Positions 8,580-16,558 of a stretch of 37,694 nt of DNA are shown piece after piece. Source of the stretch: Lachnospiraceae bacterium (lineage in GTDB: Bacteria; Bacillota; Clostridia; Lachnospirales; Lachnospiraceae); assembly GCA_024682555.1 (NCBI GenBank), contig JAIKZD010000031.1, forward strand, positions 1 to 37,694, written 5' to 3'. The notes beneath the pieces are model-generated. The model saw only the letters and a program-made list of their open reading frames with translations. It was not told where the DNA came from and did no database searches. The position numbers and the translations under genes were made by a program. Position 1 is the stretch's first letter. The number at the start of each line of letters is the position of its first letter.

Positions 8580-9521
8580 ATGGCTCAGACAGTTGCGGTT
8601 AAGGAATTGATAGAAAAGTTTAATCTTACGGATCTTACTCCCGAGATAGACATAAAAAAGAAAAAGATCACAAAGCCCGACATAAACCGTCCGGCTATAC
8701 AGCTTGCGGGTTTTCTCGAGAATTATGATGCGACCCGTGTGCAGATAATCGGTTTTGTAGAGTATTCTTATCTCGGATCCCTTACGCCCGAGCAGCGTAA
8801 GCAGAGATATGAAGCGGTAATGACGGAGGATACGCCCTGCTTTATTTTTGCAAGGGATTTAAAGCCCGGGGATATATTTTTAGGGCTTGCAAGATCAAAG
8901 GGTGTTCCCGTGCTGGTTTCCTCCCTCGAGACCTCCAATCTCATGGCGGAGGTCATCAAATGGCTGAATGTAAAGCTTGCTCCCTGCATCTCGGTACACG
9001 GGGTTCTGGTTGATGTATACGGCGAGGGACTCCTGATAACCGGTGAAAGCGGAATAGGTAAATCGGAGGCGGCCCTGGAACTCATAAAGAGAGGACACAG
9101 ACTTGTTACCGATGACGTGGTTGAGATAAGAAAGGTAAGTGATGACACCCTCGTAGGCTCGGCACCGGATATCACCAAGCATCTGATAGAGTTAAGGGGC
9201 ATAGGCATAGTGGACGTTAAGATGCTATTCGGTGTTTCCTGCGTCAAGGAGACCCAGAACATCGACCTTGTCATTAGACTTGAGGAATGGGACAGGGATA
9301 AGGACTATGACAGGATAGGACTTGAAGAGGAATATACCGAGTATCTCGGTAACAAGGTGGTCTGCCATAACATCCCCATAAGACCGGGAAGAAACCTTGC
9401 CATCATCTGTGAATCCGCAGCGGTTAACCACAGACAGAAGATGATGGGATATAATGCGGCTCAGGAGCTCTATAACAGGGTTCAGCAGTCCATGAGAAAA
9501 AGAGAAGAGGAGGAAGAGTGA
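8580..9521 (+). CDS. hprK: HPr kinase/phosphorylase
   Basis: HprK phosphorylates HPr or Crh on Ser46 and reverses the reaction by phosphorolysis, setting carbon catabolite repression through CcpA. The 313-aa product has the family's two parts. The catalytic C-terminal domain shows the conserved His140, P-loop GESGIGKS (155-162), the acidic pair Asp178-Asp179 and the LRGIGIVDV signature (205-213). AGGAGG sits 7 bp before the ATG. A TATAAT at 8538-8543 is a candidate -10, but I see no good -35. Its stop overlaps the glcK start, so the two are translationally coupled. A Ser46-bearing HPr-like protein is encoded at the end of the same run of genes and is a natural substrate. Confidence 0.97.
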   Translation: MAQTVAVKELIEKFNLTDLTPEIDIKKKKITKPDINRPAIQLAGFLENYDATRVQIIGFVEYSYLGSLTPEQRKQRYEAVMTEDTPCFIFARDLKPGDIFLGLARSKGVPVLVSSLETSNLMAEVIKWLNVKLAPCISVHGVLVDVYGEGLLITGESGIGKSEAALELIKRGHRLVTDDVVEIRKVSDDTLVGSAPDITKHLIELRGIGIVDVKMLFGVSCVKETQNIDLVIRLEEWDRDKDYDRIGLEEEYTEYLGNKVVCHNIPIRPGRNLAIICESAAVNHRQKMMGYNAAQELYNRVQQSMRKREEEEE

Positions 9522-10453
9522 TGGGATACTGTTTCGGTGTTGATATAGGAGGGACCACGGTCAAGCTGGGTCTTTTCGATACACAGGGCGAACTGCTGGA
9601 AAAATGGGAGATACCCACAAGGACGGAAAATAACGGAGAAGCCATAATCCCGGATATCGCGGAAACCATAAAGGCAAAGATAAGCGAGAAAAGCATTGAT
9701 ATAAAGGATGTTACCGGTGTCGGAATGGGCGCTCCCGGCCCCATAAACAAGGACGGCGTGGTTCACAGGGCCGCAAATCTGGGTTGGGGAATAATAAACA
9801 TCGCAAAACAGTTAAGTGATCTTTTAAATGTTCCGGTAGAGGCAGGAAATGATGCAAATGTTGCGGCTCTCGGAGAAATGTGGAAAGGCGGCGGAAAGGG
9901 TTATAAGGACATGGTTCTGATAACCCTGGGAACCGGAGTAGGCGGTGGGATCATTACGGACGGAAAGATCCTTACGGGCTCCATGGGTGCCGGCGGTGAG
10001 ATAGGTCATATCCATGTTGAGGATGATGAAGATGATACCTGCGGATGCGGCAATAAGGGCTGCCTTGAGCAGTATGCCTCTGCCACGGGAATAGTAAGGC
10101 TTGCAAAAAGAAAGCTTGCCTCCACCGGTGAGGACAGCATGTTAAGAAACGGCGAAGTCAGCGCAAAGAGCATATTTGATGCGGTCAAGGCGGGAGACAG
10201 GCTTGCGGATGAGATCGCAGAAGAGTTCGGAGTATATCTCGGAAAGGGACTTGCGGCCATTGCCTGTGTCACAAATCCCGAGATCTTCGTTATAGGCGGC
10301 GGCGTATCAAAGGCCGGGGAGATCCTCTTTAAGTACATCGAGGAACCCTATAAAAAATACGTTTTCCACTCAAACAGGGACGTTAAATTTGCTCTGGCGA
10401 CCCTTGGAAATGATGCGGGGATCTACGGCGCAGTAAAGCTTGTGATCAGGTAG
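9521..10453 (+). CDS. glcK: ROK-family glucokinase
   Basis: Cytoplasmic kinase that makes glucose 6-phosphate from glucose and ATP, needed for sugars entering by non-PTS routes such as the ABC system at the left of the window. It has the N-terminal phosphate loop VDIGGTT (7-13), the catalytic Asn110-Asp111 pair, and the ROK zinc signature with His163 and Cys174, Cys176 and Cys181 in CGCGNKGC. I choose ATG 9521, which overlaps the hprK stop (TGATG) with AGGAGG 7 nt upstream; a GTG one codon earlier is less likely. The substrate could include other hexoses, but the full-length match and position beside hprK favour glucokinase. Confidence 0.93.
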   Translation: MGYCFGVDIGGTTVKLGLFDTQGELLEKWEIPTRTENNGEAIIPDIAETIKAKISEKSIDIKDVTGVGMGAPGPINKDGVVHRAANLGWGIINIAKQLSDLLNVPVEAGNDANVAALGEMWKGGGKGYKDMVLITLGTGVGGGIITDGKILTGSMGAGGEIGHIHVEDDEDDTCGCGNKGCLEQYASATGIVRLAKRKLASTGEDSMLRNGEVSAKSIFDAVKAGDRLADEIAEEFGVYLGKGLAAIACVTNPEIFVIGGGVSKAGEILFKYIEEPYKKYVFHSNRDVKFALATLGNDAGIYGAVKLVIR

Positions 10454-10466
10454 CTTCTATAAAAGG

Positions 10467-11402
10467 ATGTATATTGTATTGAAAGAAGATACGTTTTTTA
10501 AGTTAGGTAAAAAGATAGACGGCAGCAGAATAAAATCCGACGAGATGATGGCAGGACACACTACCTTCAGGGTGGGGGGTCCTGTCTCCTGTTTTATCGA
10601 GGTCTGCGATACTCCGGAGCTTCTGTACTGTCTTAAGGTGCTTAGGGAAAATGACGAAAGGTTTTTCCTTTTAGGAAACGGCAGCAATCTCCTTGTGCAC
10701 GATGAGGGCTATGAGGGCTGCATCCTTAAGCTTTCGGGAAGTTTTTCGGATATCACCATAAAACCCGCGGAGGATCCCGGTTATTATGTCGTGAGTGCGG
10801 GTGCGGCGGCATCTCTTATAAATGTTTCGATAAAGAGTGCAAATGAAGCACTTACGGGGCTTGAATTTGCATCGGGAATTCCCGGCACAGTCGGCGGCGC
10901 CATGGTGATGAATGCGGGAGCCTATGGCGGTGAAATGAAGGATGTTGTAAAGACCGTGACCCTTCTTGATATAAACACGGGGGATATCTGCACAAGGACA
11001 GCGGAAGAGATGGGATTCGGCTACAGGGACAGCATAATAAGACATAATGACCTGATAGTGCTAAGGGCTGACTTCCTTCTTAAAAAGGGAGACCGGGACA
11101 GCATATGGGAAAAGATCGAGGAATTAAAGGAAAAAAGGGTATCTAAACAGCCCCTTGAATATCCCAGCGCCGGAAGCACCTTTAAGAGGCCGGAGGGATA
11201 TTTTGCGGGGAAGCTCATAGAGGATTCGGGACTTAAGGGCTACAGTGTCGGCGGAGCCTGTGTATCCGAAAAGCACTGCGGTTTTGTTATAAACAAAGGC
11301 GGCGCAACGGCCGCGGATATCATCACCCTTATAGGGGATGTGCAGAGGATAGTTAAGGAAAAACAGGGTGTAATGTTAGAGCCCGAGGTGATCATCCTGT
11401 AG
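10467..11402 (+). CDS. murB: UDP-N-acetylenolpyruvoylglucosamine reductase
   Basis: FAD enzyme that uses NADPH to reduce the enolpyruvyl group and form UDP-N-acetylmuramic acid for peptidoglycan. FAD-binding stretches LGNGSNLLV (69-77) and GIPGTVGGAMVMNAGAYGGE (138-156) are present. So are YRDSII (186-191), the catalytic Ser in AGSTFK (235-240), and the C-terminal Glu in LEPEV. The 311-aa length is normal. The start is uncertain: ATG 10467 sits directly on its only purine-rich stretch (AAAAGG), while TTG 10479 would give that stretch a 12-nt spacing. The gene lies 13 bp after glcK in the same apparent operon. Confidence 0.95.
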   Translation: MYIVLKEDTFFKLGKKIDGSRIKSDEMMAGHTTFRVGGPVSCFIEVCDTPELLYCLKVLRENDERFFLLGNGSNLLVHDEGYEGCILKLSGSFSDITIKPAEDPGYYVVSAGAAASLINVSIKSANEALTGLEFASGIPGTVGGAMVMNAGAYGGEMKDVVKTVTLLDINTGDICTRTAEEMGFGYRDSIIRHNDLIVLRADFLLKKGDRDSIWEKIEELKEKRVSKQPLEYPSAGSTFKRPEGYFAGKLIEDSGLKGYSVGGACVSEKHCGFVINKGGATAADIITLIGDVQRIVKEKQGVMLEPEVIIL

Positions 11403-11437
11403 GATCCTTATCGGGTTGTTTTAAAAGAGGTTTATCT

Positions 11438-12295
11438 ATGAGATTTGTGATAGTTACCGGAATGTCCGGTGCGGGAAAAAGTACGACGCTTAAGATGCTT
11501 GAAGATTTCGGATATTACTGCGTGGACAATCTTCCCGTGCCCATGATCCCCATGTTTTCCGAGTTTATCACAACCCCGGGAAGTGAAATGGAGAAGGCCG
11601 CCATAGGAGTGGATGTCAGGACATCCAGCAATTTCAGCGAGCTTTCGGGGATCCTTAAGAGCATGAGGGAAATGGGAGTCGATTATGAGGTCATCTTTCT
11701 GGAATCCCGGGACGATATCCTGATAAAACGGTATAAAGAGACCAGAAGGGTCCATCCTCTCGCGGGACTCGGCAGCATGGAGGAAGGGATAAAGAGAGAG
11801 AGGGAGAAGCTGGCGGATATTAAAAAAGCTTCCGACTACATAATAGATACCAGCATGCTGCTCACCAGGGAATTAAGGGCGGAGCTTGAGAAGATATTTG
11901 TCAATAATGAGAACTACAAGAGCCTTTTTGTAACCATAGAGTCCTTCGGCTTTAAATACGGGATACCCCAGGATGCGGATCTTGTATTTGACGTCAGGTT
12001 TCTGCCAAACCCCTATTATCTTGACGAGCTCAGGGGAAAGAACGGAAATGATGACGAAGTAAGGAATTACGTAATGGGCTTTGAAGAGGCAGGAGATTTT
12101 CTTGACAAGCTTGATGACATGGTGACTTTCCTCCTGCCGAATTACATTCTCGAGGGAAAGAACAGGCTGGTGATAGCCATCGGATGTACGGGCGGGAAAC
12201 ACAGAAGCGTCACTCTTGCCAATGCTTTTTATGACAGGATCAGCATTCATGAGGAATACGGATTCAAGATCACTCACAGGGATTTACTGAAATGA
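11438..12295 (+). CDS. rapZ: RapZ/YvcJ family nucleotide-binding protein
   Basis: A P-loop protein that in B. subtilis (YvcJ) binds and hydrolyses nucleotides, and in E. coli (RapZ) is an RNA adaptor controlling glucosamine-6-phosphate synthase. Here the Walker A loop GMSGAGKST lies at residues 8-16. The C-terminal domain, responsible for RNA and ligand binding in E. coli RapZ, contains the conserved GCTGGKHRSV stretch. The 285-aa length is typical. Its stop overlaps the whiA start (ATGA). In many Firmicutes a yvcK gene lies between rapZ and whiA; here it is absent. Confidence 0.95.
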   Translation: MRFVIVTGMSGAGKSTTLKMLEDFGYYCVDNLPVPMIPMFSEFITTPGSEMEKAAIGVDVRTSSNFSELSGILKSMREMGVDYEVIFLESRDDILIKRYKETRRVHPLAGLGSMEEGIKREREKLADIKKASDYIIDTSMLLTRELRAELEKIFVNNENYKSLFVTIESFGFKYGIPQDADLVFDVRFLPNPYYLDELRGKNGNDDEVRNYVMGFEEAGDFLDKLDDMVTFLLPNYILEGKNRLVIAIGCTGGKHRSVTLANAFYDRISIHEEYGFKITHRDLLK

Positions 12296-13167
12296 TGTCA
12301 TTCTCGAAAAAGGTCAAGGAAGAGCTGTGTAAGCATATAAGTCCCTCCAGGCACTGTGCCCTTGCGGAGCTGTCGGCTCTCATAGAATACGGCGGGGATA
12401 TGGGGAACCTTCTGATAAGCACCGACAACGAGGCGGTGGCAAGGAAGTGCTTTACATTATTTGAAAAAACATTTAAGATGAATGAGTATGGGCTTTCGGA
12501 AAGAAACGATCAGGGGAAGCGTTTTTTTTCGCTGAAACTGTCCGAAGAGGATGAGAGAAAAGTGGGAAATGTCCTGTCGGGAGATCTTCTTTTGCAGAAA
12601 AACTGCTGTAAAAGGGCATATCTGAGAGGCGCATTCATTGCAGCAGGCTCGGTGAGCGACCCGGAAAAATCCTATCATCTGGAGATCGTCTGCAGGGATG
12701 GGAAAAAAGCTGACAGGATCACTGAGCTTTTTCAGTGCTTTGATATAAATGCAAAGACCGTTATCAGAAAAGGCAGCTATGTGGCATATATCAAGGAGGG
12801 CGGCAAGGTCGTGGATGCCCTCAATGTGATGGAAGCCCATGTGGCCCTTATGGATTATGAAAACGTCAGGATCCTCAAGGATGTTTATAATTCCGTAAAC
12901 AGAAAGGTCAACTGCGATACGGCAAATATCAACAAGACCGTGGAGGCAGCCATAAAACAGAAGGAAGCCATCGAATATGCAATGACTCTCCCGGAATATA
13001 AGGAGCTTCCGAAGGAAGTCAGGGAAATAGCAGAATTGAGGCTTAAATATCCGGATGTATCCCTTAAGGAACTGGGTGAGATGAGCGATCCGAAGGTCGG
13101 AAAATCCGGAGTTAACCATAGACTGAGAAAGATACTTAAAATAGCGGAAAACCGGCAATTTAAGTGA
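12292..13167 (+). CDS. whiA: WhiA-family DNA-binding regulator
   Basis: WhiA is a homing-endonuclease-derived DNA-binding protein linked to sporulation in Streptomyces and to cell division and chromosome segregation in Bacillus. The 291-aa product starts with MSFSKKVKEEL and has LAGLIDADG-like repeats typical of WhiA (RAYLRGAFIAAGSV about 104-117; SYHLEIVC just after). A C-terminal helix-turn-helix contains ELRLKYPDVSLKELGEM and KSGVNHRLRKI. Two adjacent ATG codons (12292, 12295) are possible starts; the first overlaps the rapZ stop by 4 bp, indicating translational coupling. Confidence 0.96.
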   Translation: MMSFSKKVKEELCKHISPSRHCALAELSALIEYGGDMGNLLISTDNEAVARKCFTLFEKTFKMNEYGLSERNDQGKRFFSLKLSEEDERKVGNVLSGDLLLQKNCCKRAYLRGAFIAAGSVSDPEKSYHLEIVCRDGKKADRITELFQCFDINAKTVIRKGSYVAYIKEGGKVVDALNVMEAHVALMDYENVRILKDVYNSVNRKVNCDTANINKTVEAAIKQKEAIEYAMTLPEYKELPKEVREIAELRLKYPDVSLKELGEMSDPKVGKSGVNHRLRKILKIAENRQFK

Positions 13168-13194
13168 GTGAATATTTTTAAAGGAGTCAGGATT

Positions 13195-13449
13195 ATGAAA
13201 AAAGAGGAAGTCGAGATCAGGCTTGAGAACGGATTGGAAGCAAGACCCATAGCTTTACTCGTTCAGGTTGCAAGTCAGTATGAGAGCAGCATCTACATTC
13301 AGTCCGGTGATAAAAGAGTGAATGCAAAGAGTATCATGGGAATGATGACCCTCGTGCTGTCTGCCGGTGACAAGGTCATAGTATCGGCTGAGGGTGCGGA
13401 CGAGGATAAGGCCATTGAAGGAATAGCCGAATATCTCGGCGGAAAGTGA
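13195..13449 (+). CDS. HPr-like protein lacking the PTS histidine (Crh-like, H15E)
   Basis: An 84-aa HPr-fold protein. In true HPr the loop reads GLHARP with His15 accepting phosphate from Enzyme I. Here it reads GLEARP with Glu exactly at position 15, so PTS phosphotransfer should be impossible. The regulatory Ser46 is intact in NAKSIMG (43-49), so HprK could still phosphorylate it. This is the arrangement of B. subtilis Crh, which has Gln15 and also lies downstream of yvcJ-yvcK-whiA, so a regulatory partner for a CcpA-type protein is the likely role (inference). The start at ATG 13195 has AAAGGAG upstream; an in-frame ATG at 13168 lacks a site. Glu15 could mimic a permanently phosphorylated histidine. 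Confidence 0.9.
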   Translation: MKKEEVEIRLENGLEARPIALLVQVASQYESSIYIQSGDKRVNAKSIMGMMTLVLSAGDKVIVSAEGADEDKAIEGIAEYLGGK

Positions 13450-13474
13450 TCCCCGGAAGTCTTTTTGTCATCTG

Positions 13475-13505
13475 AAACAGCCGGTAAAGATCGGTTGTTT
13501 TTGAT
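13475..13505 (+). terminator. Terminator after the hprK-to-HPr-like gene run
   Basis: A ten-pair stem (13475-13484 with 13491-13500, including G-U pairs) with a 6-nt loop ends in TTTTTG and further T-rich sequence. The T-run is short, so termination may be partial. Confidence 0.7.
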
Positions 13506-13545
13506 TTACGGTCAATAATATCCCATATATAAAAAGGATGGATAT

Positions 13546-14493
13546 ATGATTAAGCTTGGAATAGTGGTTCCCTGCTATAACGAAGAAGAGGTGCTTTCGG
13601 ACACCGTTGAGAAGCTTGAAACGCTTATCACTGGCCTTATTGAAAAAGACAGGATAAGCAGGGACAGTTTTGTGATCTATGTTGATGACGGCAGCAGGGA
13701 TAAGACCTGGGAGATCATAGACAGGTTCAATCGGGAAAAGCAGTATGTACAGGGCCTGAAGCTTGCGGGCAATGTTGGTCATCAGAATGCCCTTTTTGCC
13801 GGGCTTATGACCATAAGGGATGAGGTCGATGCCGCGGTTTCGATAGATGCCGATCTTCAGGATGATATATCCGTCATAGAAGAAATGATAGTAAAATTCG
13901 AGTCGGGAAATGACATAGTATACGGTGTCAGATCCGAGAGGAAGACCGATTCTTTTTTCAAGCGTTTTACAGCCCAGGGTTTTTATAAGATAATGAAAAT
14001 GATGGGCACAAAGAGTGTATATAACCATGCGGACTACAGGCTCATGAGCCGCCGCGCCCTTGAGGCTCTTTCCGGGTATAAGGAAAGAAATCTCTTTTTA
14101 AGGGGAATAGTTCCCACCATCGGTTTTAAGAGCGACTGCGTTTATTATGCAAGAAAAGAAAGGCTGGCCGGTGAGTCCAAATACACCCTGAAAAAGATGA
14201 TATCCTTTGCTTTTGAGGGGATAACCTCCTTCAGCATAAAGCCCATGAACTTTATCATGGGAGCGGGTGTGGCGATGATAATCGCAGCCGTTTTCGCTGC
14301 CATATATGCGCTGTGCTCCTATCTGTCGGGAAATGTTGTAAGAGGATGGACAACGATCATCTGGTCTCTCTGGTTCATAGGCGGAGCCCTCATGTTTTCC
14401 CTGGGGCTTGTGGGACAGTATATAGGAAAGATATATATGGAGGTCAAGGAAAGACCGAGATATATAGTGGAAAAGAGGATCAAAAACGAATAG
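13546..14493 (+). CDS. Family 2 membrane glycosyltransferase (DPM1/GtrB-like)
   Basis: An inverting glycosyltransferase that probably moves a sugar from a nucleotide donor to polyprenyl phosphate on the inner face of the membrane. The N-terminal GT-A domain has VVPCYNEEE (8-15), VDDGS (46-50) and the metal-binding DAD (101-103) followed by LQDD. The C-terminal part has two membrane segments (about 232-256 and 264-288), the GtrB/YkoT arrangement. The 315-aa length fits. It starts with AAAAAGGA upstream and is followed 36 bp later by a degenerate GGDEF gene. It could act on the nucleotide sugars made by the cassette at 15586-20273, but donor and acceptor are unknown. Confidence 0.9.
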   Translation: MIKLGIVVPCYNEEEVLSDTVEKLETLITGLIEKDRISRDSFVIYVDDGSRDKTWEIIDRFNREKQYVQGLKLAGNVGHQNALFAGLMTIRDEVDAAVSIDADLQDDISVIEEMIVKFESGNDIVYGVRSERKTDSFFKRFTAQGFYKIMKMMGTKSVYNHADYRLMSRRALEALSGYKERNLFLRGIVPTIGFKSDCVYYARKERLAGESKYTLKKMISFAFEGITSFSIKPMNFIMGAGVAMIIAAVFAAIYALCSYLSGNVVRGWTTIIWSLWFIGGALMFSLGLVGQYIGKIYMEVKERPRYIVEKRIKNE

Positions 14494-14529
14494 TCATACG
14501 TAAGTGCCGTATCTGTTTGGGAGAGGATA

Positions 14530-15399
14530 ATGAAAGAAAAGAAATATGCAGGTAAACTGCAGCATGACGTCGGTATCAGCATCATGCTGGCCGCCCTGTT
14601 TCTGAGCGCCATAGTGCTTTCTCTCGGTGATGAGTATTCATTTACCGAAAACCTCATAATGGTGATAGCGTCATTTCTCATCGCGGCGATAGCTTCACTG
14701 GGATTTATCACACTTGCGGTGATACTTGCCGGTCTCGCCACGGTTTCGTTTCTGGGCATTAAGATCTTCATGGTATTCAGCCAGGGAATGATGATCGAGC
14801 CCGTATCTTTTCTGTGGATAGTGATCCCGGGTCTTACCGTCGTCGGCTGTGTCCTGTATGTAAACGGCCAGAATAAGATGATCATAGAAAATGCTCTCCT
14901 TAAGAGGCAGGTTGAAGAGCTTGTAATGATAGACCCTCTCACCAATCTGTATAACCTAAGGAGCATGTTCATGGACATGCAGACCCAGGTATCCTTTGCC
15001 GAAAGAAACAATCAGGCCATATCCCTGATGGTCATCAAGCTTAAATATCACGAAGAACTGAAAAAGGTGCTGAAGCCATCCCAGTACGAACAGGTGCTGA
15101 TAAAGATATCAAAGGTAGTGGTACATACGGTACGACTCGAAGACAGAGTATATGCCATAGACGATAACGGAACCCTTGCCATAATCCTTACAACGGACAG
15201 GAAAGGCTGCAGCTCCGTTTATGACCGTGTAAGGAGAAATATGGAAAAACCCGAGACCTTCGCGGATATATCATCACATCCCATAAGGGTGGAAGTCCAG
15301 ATAGGATATTTACAGTACAACAAGGAGGAATTCCAGAGGGATGCAAGGCTCTTCCTGGCAAGAGTACAGGAGGAGGCAGATTATGATGCCTATGGTTAA
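14530..15399 (+). CDS. Membrane protein with degenerate GGDEF domain
   Basis: A 289-aa protein with about four transmembrane segments in the first 112 residues, then a GGDEF-like cytoplasmic domain. The domain entry is recognisable as DPLTNLYNLRSMF (135-147), the usual D.LTGL.NR.. start. At the place of the active-site GGDEF the sequence reads DDNGT (211-215), so diguanylate cyclase activity is very unlikely. It may be a ligand-binding, regulatory or dimerising remnant. Its position directly after a glycosyltransferase suggests a role in controlling glycan export or synthesis (inference). GGAGAGG precedes the ATG. Confidence 0.8.
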   Translation: MKEKKYAGKLQHDVGISIMLAALFLSAIVLSLGDEYSFTENLIMVIASFLIAAIASLGFITLAVILAGLATVSFLGIKIFMVFSQGMMIEPVSFLWIVIPGLTVVGCVLYVNGQNKMIIENALLKRQVEELVMIDPLTNLYNLRSMFMDMQTQVSFAERNNQAISLMVIKLKYHEELKKVLKPSQYEQVLIKISKVVVHTVRLEDRVYAIDDNGTLAIILTTDRKGCSSVYDRVRRNMEKPETFADISSHPIRVEVQIGYLQYNKEEFQRDARLFLARVQEEADYDAYG

Positions 15400-15421
15400 G
15401 GATTGTTGATACGATAAAAAG

Positions 15422-15548
15422 TGTCAAAAGGTCATGTCAGCGAAGCTGACATTGACTTTTGCACAAAGATCGTTTCGCCGGGTGAACCTGGCAGAACGAT
15501 CTATTGTGCAAAGAGTTCATGCAATTTCATTGCATGAACCTTTTGACA
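15422..15548. repeat. Highly structured non-coding element: closing stem with three internal hairpins
   Basis: A 127-bp intergenic element in which almost every base pairs. Perfect 10-bp terminal inverted arms lie at 15422-15431 and 15539-15548 (TGTCAAAAGG and its complement). Inside are three hairpins. A (15431-15456) has 11 bp with a 1-nt bulge and a GAA loop. B (15457-15513) has about 19 bp with a 1-nt bulge, topped by a 6-bp GC-rich stem with a TGAA loop. C (15515-15539) is a perfect 10-bp stem with a 5-nt loop. No T-run follows, so it is not an ordinary terminator. It may be a small non-autonomous mobile element (MITE-like), a structured RNA or a transcript-boundary element. No second copy is present in this window. 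Confidence 0.75.
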
Positions 15549-15585
15549 GTAATATACAATTTTATCAAAGGAACAGGTATTTGCT

Positions 15586-16545
15586 ATGAAGTATTTTGTG
15601 ACTGGGGGAGCCGGTTTTATTGGCTCCAATATGGTTGACAGGCTTCTTTCGGAGCCCGGTAATGAGGTAGTTGTCTACGATAATTTCTCTACCGGAAGAA
15701 GGGAGTTTCTTGAGGAAGCGCTTAAGAATGAGAGATTTACCCTTGTGGAGGGCGATACCCTGGATGAGGATAAGCTCAGGGAAGCCATGAAGGGCTGTGA
15801 ATTTGTTTTCCATTTTGCGGCAAACGCCGATGTAAGGATGGGAACCGAACACCCGAGGAAGGATCTGGAACAGAATACCATTGCTACTTACAATGTCTTA
15901 GAGGCCATGAGGGCAAACGGGATCAAAAGGATAGGCTTTTCTTCCACCGGTTCGGTTTACGGTGAAGCAGCGGTGATACCCACACCGGAGGATGCACCTT
16001 TTCCCATTCAGACCTCTCTTTACGGCGCATCGAAGCTTGCCTGCGAAGGCCTGCTTGCCGCATATGCGGAGGGCTTTGATTTTAAGGTATATATCTTCAG
16101 GTTCGTATCGATCCTTGGGGAGAGATATACTCATGGTCATGTTTTTGACTTCTGCAAAAAATTAAAGGACGATCCCACTCAGTTATACATTCTCGGAAAC
16201 GGAAAACAGAGGAAATCCTATCTTTACGTAAAGGACTGTCTCGAGGCGATCCTCACCGTTATCACAAAGGCGGATGAAAAGGTCAACATCTATAATCTCG
16301 GAACGGATGAATACTGTGAAGTCAATGATTCCGTTGGATGGATATCAAAGAAGTTAAATGTTACCCCGAAGCTTTCCTATGCAGGGGGAGAGAGAGGATG
16401 GATAGGCGATAATCCCTTCATATATCTGGATACCAAAAAGGTCAGATCCCTCGGCTGGGAACCTAAGGCCACCATCGAAGAGGGCGTCATAAAGACCGTT
16501 GAATATTTAACCTCTAATCCCTGGGTATTTAAGGCAAGAGACTGA
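15586..16545 (+). CDS. NAD-dependent nucleotide-sugar epimerase/dehydratase (extended SDR)
   Basis: An SDR enzyme related to UDP-glucose 4-epimerases. The NAD-binding Rossmann motif TGGAGFIG lies at residues 6-13, HFAANADV at about 76-83, the SSTGSVYG active-site strand at 119-126 and the catalytic YGASK (Tyr146, Lys150) later. The 319-aa length is typical. AAAGGAACAGG precedes the start. It is the first gene of the cassette and ends 13 bp before the HddA-like kinase, so its substrate is probably the nucleotide-activated heptose made by that pathway, or a derivative of it (inference). A housekeeping UDP-galactose epimerase role cannot be excluded from sequence. Confidence 0.87.
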   Translation: MKYFVTGGAGFIGSNMVDRLLSEPGNEVVVYDNFSTGRREFLEEALKNERFTLVEGDTLDEDKLREAMKGCEFVFHFAANADVRMGTEHPRKDLEQNTIATYNVLEAMRANGIKRIGFSSTGSVYGEAAVIPTPEDAPFPIQTSLYGASKLACEGLLAAYAEGFDFKVYIFRFVSILGERYTHGHVFDFCKKLKDDPTQLYILGNGKQRKSYLYVKDCLEAILTVITKADEKVNIYNLGTDEYCEVNDSVGWISKKLNVTPKLSYAGGERGWIGDNPFIYLDTKKVRSLGWEPKATIEEGVIKTVEYLTSNPWVFKARD

Positions 16546-16558
16546 CAGGAGGAAATAT

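Noticed and set aside
15422-15548. The structured element as a tRNA, because it has a closing stem and three arms
   Set aside because: Arm lengths (11, 25 and 10 bp) and loops do not match a tRNA; there is no T-loop sequence, no anticodon-type loop and no CCA-side discriminator context.
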